Shown here: positions 12,724 to 13,905 of the stretch, one piece after another | Numbering within the stretch: position 1 is the first letter of the stretch | Layout: every line of letters begins with the position of its first letter | Assembly: GCA_035298905.1 (NCBI GenBank) | Contig: DATGXQ010000458.1 | Coordinates: 1-13,905 of the forward strand | Origin: DATGXB01 sp035298905 | Lineage (GTDB): Bacteria; Cyanobacteriota; Cyanobacteriia; Cyanobacteriales; Nostocaceae | DNA: 13,905 nucleotides | Reading direction: 5' to 3' | Notes under the pieces: generated by a model | Seen by the model: only the letters and a program-made list of their open reading frames with translations | The model's database searches: none | What the model was told of the DNA's origin: nothing | Position numbers and translations under genes: made by a program

Positions 12724-13854
12724 TTAGTACAGAGTAGCTGGAGCTGAGATTTTCCCAGCTTCCACAAACAGGATTTGGGAGGAGTTCAACCACTGAGAAT
12801 CAAAAGAACCTAGATGAGTGGTGGTAATCAAAGTCTGGAAACGGTCTTGAATTGCATCCAGTAATTGATTTTGACGGGATGGATCTAATTCGGCTAATAC
12901 ATCATCAAGCAAGAGCAAGGGAGGCTCTTTGATGACTTCTTCAATTAACTGTAATTCTGCTAATTTTAATGCTAGTACCAGCGTTCTTTGTTGACCCTGA
13001 GAGCCGTATTGACGGGCGGGGGTTTGATTGATAGTTAATTCTACTTCGTCACGGTGGGGACCGACAAGAGTATTACCCCGGTACAATTCCGCAGTTGTGC
13101 GTTGTTGAAGTTTACTAAAAAAAGCTTGTTGTATTTCTTCAGGTGGGTTTTGTACTAGAGGAACATTGGGTGCATAGTTAATTTGGAGAATTTCGGCTCT
13201 ACCACTGATATTAGTATGCCAAGCCGTGGCAATAGGGGCTAGACGTTGGATAGCTCTATCTCTTCTTCTAATGACCCTTGTACCAGCAGTAACTAGCTGG
13301 GCATCCCAAATCGCTAGTTCTGACTGAATAGATGTCAGAGGTGTATCTAGGTGGCGTTTTAGGAAGGCATTACGCTGGCGTAGGATTTGGTTATATTGGT
13401 GTAAAATGTGTGCGTAAACTGGTTCTAGCTGAATTAGAAGCGTATCTAACCAGTTACGTCGGACTTCAGGGCTACCACGTACCAACTCTAAATCCAGGCT
13501 AGAGAACTCTACAGCATTGAGAACACCGAGAAAATCCATTTGGCGACGTACAGATTCGCCATTAATGGCGACGCTACGGCGAGCATTACGGCGGAGAGTG
13601 AGGGTTAATTCACTCATACCTGTAACTCTTTCTAAGGTAGCGTGAATTTGGGCGATCGCTTCCCCATCTTTGACCAAATCACGATCGCGGGCCATTCTGT
13701 GCGATCGTAATGTGGCCAGCAACTCTACCGCCTCCAACAAATTAGATTTGCCCTGAGCATTATTGCCTACCAAAATAGTTTTGGCAGCATTAAATTCTAC
13801 TTTTTGCTCTTGGTAATTGCGGAACTGTCTGAGGTGTAGAGTTTTTAGGTACAT
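12724..13854 (-). CDS. recF: RecF, recombinational DNA repair ATPase
   Basis: RecF is an SMC-like ATPase that loads RecA at single-strand gaps together with RecO and RecR. The 376-residue protein starts MYLKTLHLRQFRNYQ, the usual RecF N-terminus. It has Walker A GNNAQGKS at 30-37, the ABC-type signature GSQGQQR at 284-290 and Walker B LLLLDDVL at 313-320 followed by ELDP. The switch region TTTH is at 344-347. It is full length for the family. It stands alone in the window: the next gene downstream is more than 400 bases away, so the usual dnaN-recF linkage cannot be judged because the upstream side is cut by the window edge. ATG 13854 fits the family start. Its upstream region is a G-rich repeat. 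Confidence 0.95.
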   Translation of the reverse strand: MYLKTLHLRQFRNYQEQKVEFNAAKTILVGNNAQGKSNLLEAVELLATLRSHRMARDRDLVKDGEAIAQIHATLERVTGMSELTLTLRRNARRSVAINGESVRRQMDFLGVLNAVEFSSLDLELVRGSPEVRRNWLDTLLIQLEPVYAHILHQYNQILRQRNAFLKRHLDTPLTSIQSELAIWDAQLVTAGTRVIRRRDRAIQRLAPIATAWHTNISGRAEILQINYAPNVPLVQNPPEEIQQAFFSKLQQRTTAELYRGNTLVGPHRDEVELTINQTPARQYGSQGQQRTLVLALKLAELQLIEEVIKEPPLLLLDDVLAELDPSRQNQLLDAIQDRFQTLITTTHLGSFDSQWLNSSQILFVEAGKISAPATLY

Positions 13855-13878
13855 AGTTGGGGGATGAGGCAGAAGGCA

Positions 13879-13905
13879 GGGGGCAGGGGGCAGGGAGCAG
13901 AGGGG
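13879..13905 (+). repeat. G-run repeat upstream of recF, possible G-quadruplex
   Basis: Runs of five, five, three and four G residues (13879-13883, 13886-13890, 13893-13895, 13902-13905) are separated by two to six bases, as in the pattern of a four-stack G-quadruplex. It contains units of GGGGGCA. It is cut by the window end. Confidence 0.5.

Overview
The window looks like chromosomal DNA of a filamentous, Nostoc/Anabaena-type cyanobacterium. The basis is low GC, about fourteen copies by eye of the HIP1 octamer GCGATCGC where well under one is expected, heptanucleotide tandem repeats and small hairpin repeats of the kind common in Nostocales, and a gene set typical of that group (DUF1361 membrane protein, XisH/XisI, Uma2, DUF433/DUF5615). 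The first 69 bases are an exception: they are about two-thirds GC, read as the tail of a foreign-looking ORF, and may be an assembly or transfer junction.

Layout. Bases 167-2508 hold a tight three-gene operon for an energy-coupling-factor Ni/Co importer: CbiM/NikM substrate protein with a PDGLE (CbiN/NikN-like) tail, CbiQ transmembrane subunit and CbiO ATPase. Next come a small lipoprotein with its own terminator, an intergenic stretch with a MITE-like element, a DUF1361 membrane protein, and a BaeRF-type (archaeo-eukaryotic release-factor-like) protein with a hairpin over its ribosome binding site.

Bases 5644-8799 form an accessory island of small, mostly coupled gene pairs. It contains a DUF433 antitoxin with a DUF5615 PIN-like toxin, a Uma2 nuclease gene broken by an in-frame TAA and carrying a 24-bp in-frame repeat insertion, a small helical protein with a retropepsin-like aspartic protease, an orphan HicB-like protein absent from ordinary ORF calls, and an XisH/XisI pair divergent from hicB. 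None of these pairs needs its neighbours, and the cluster resembles a toxin-antitoxin/defence accumulation site.

Bases 8827-13854 are on the minus strand. They hold a PEP-synthase-like protein whose catalytic swivelling histidine and PEP barrel look intact but whose ATP-grasp half looks degenerate, a hypothetical protein flanked by long gene-poor gaps with hairpin repeats, and recF. No rRNA, tRNA or CRISPR array was seen. The genes are not one pathway; the clearest functional units are the Ni/Co importer operon and the separate two-gene modules of the island.
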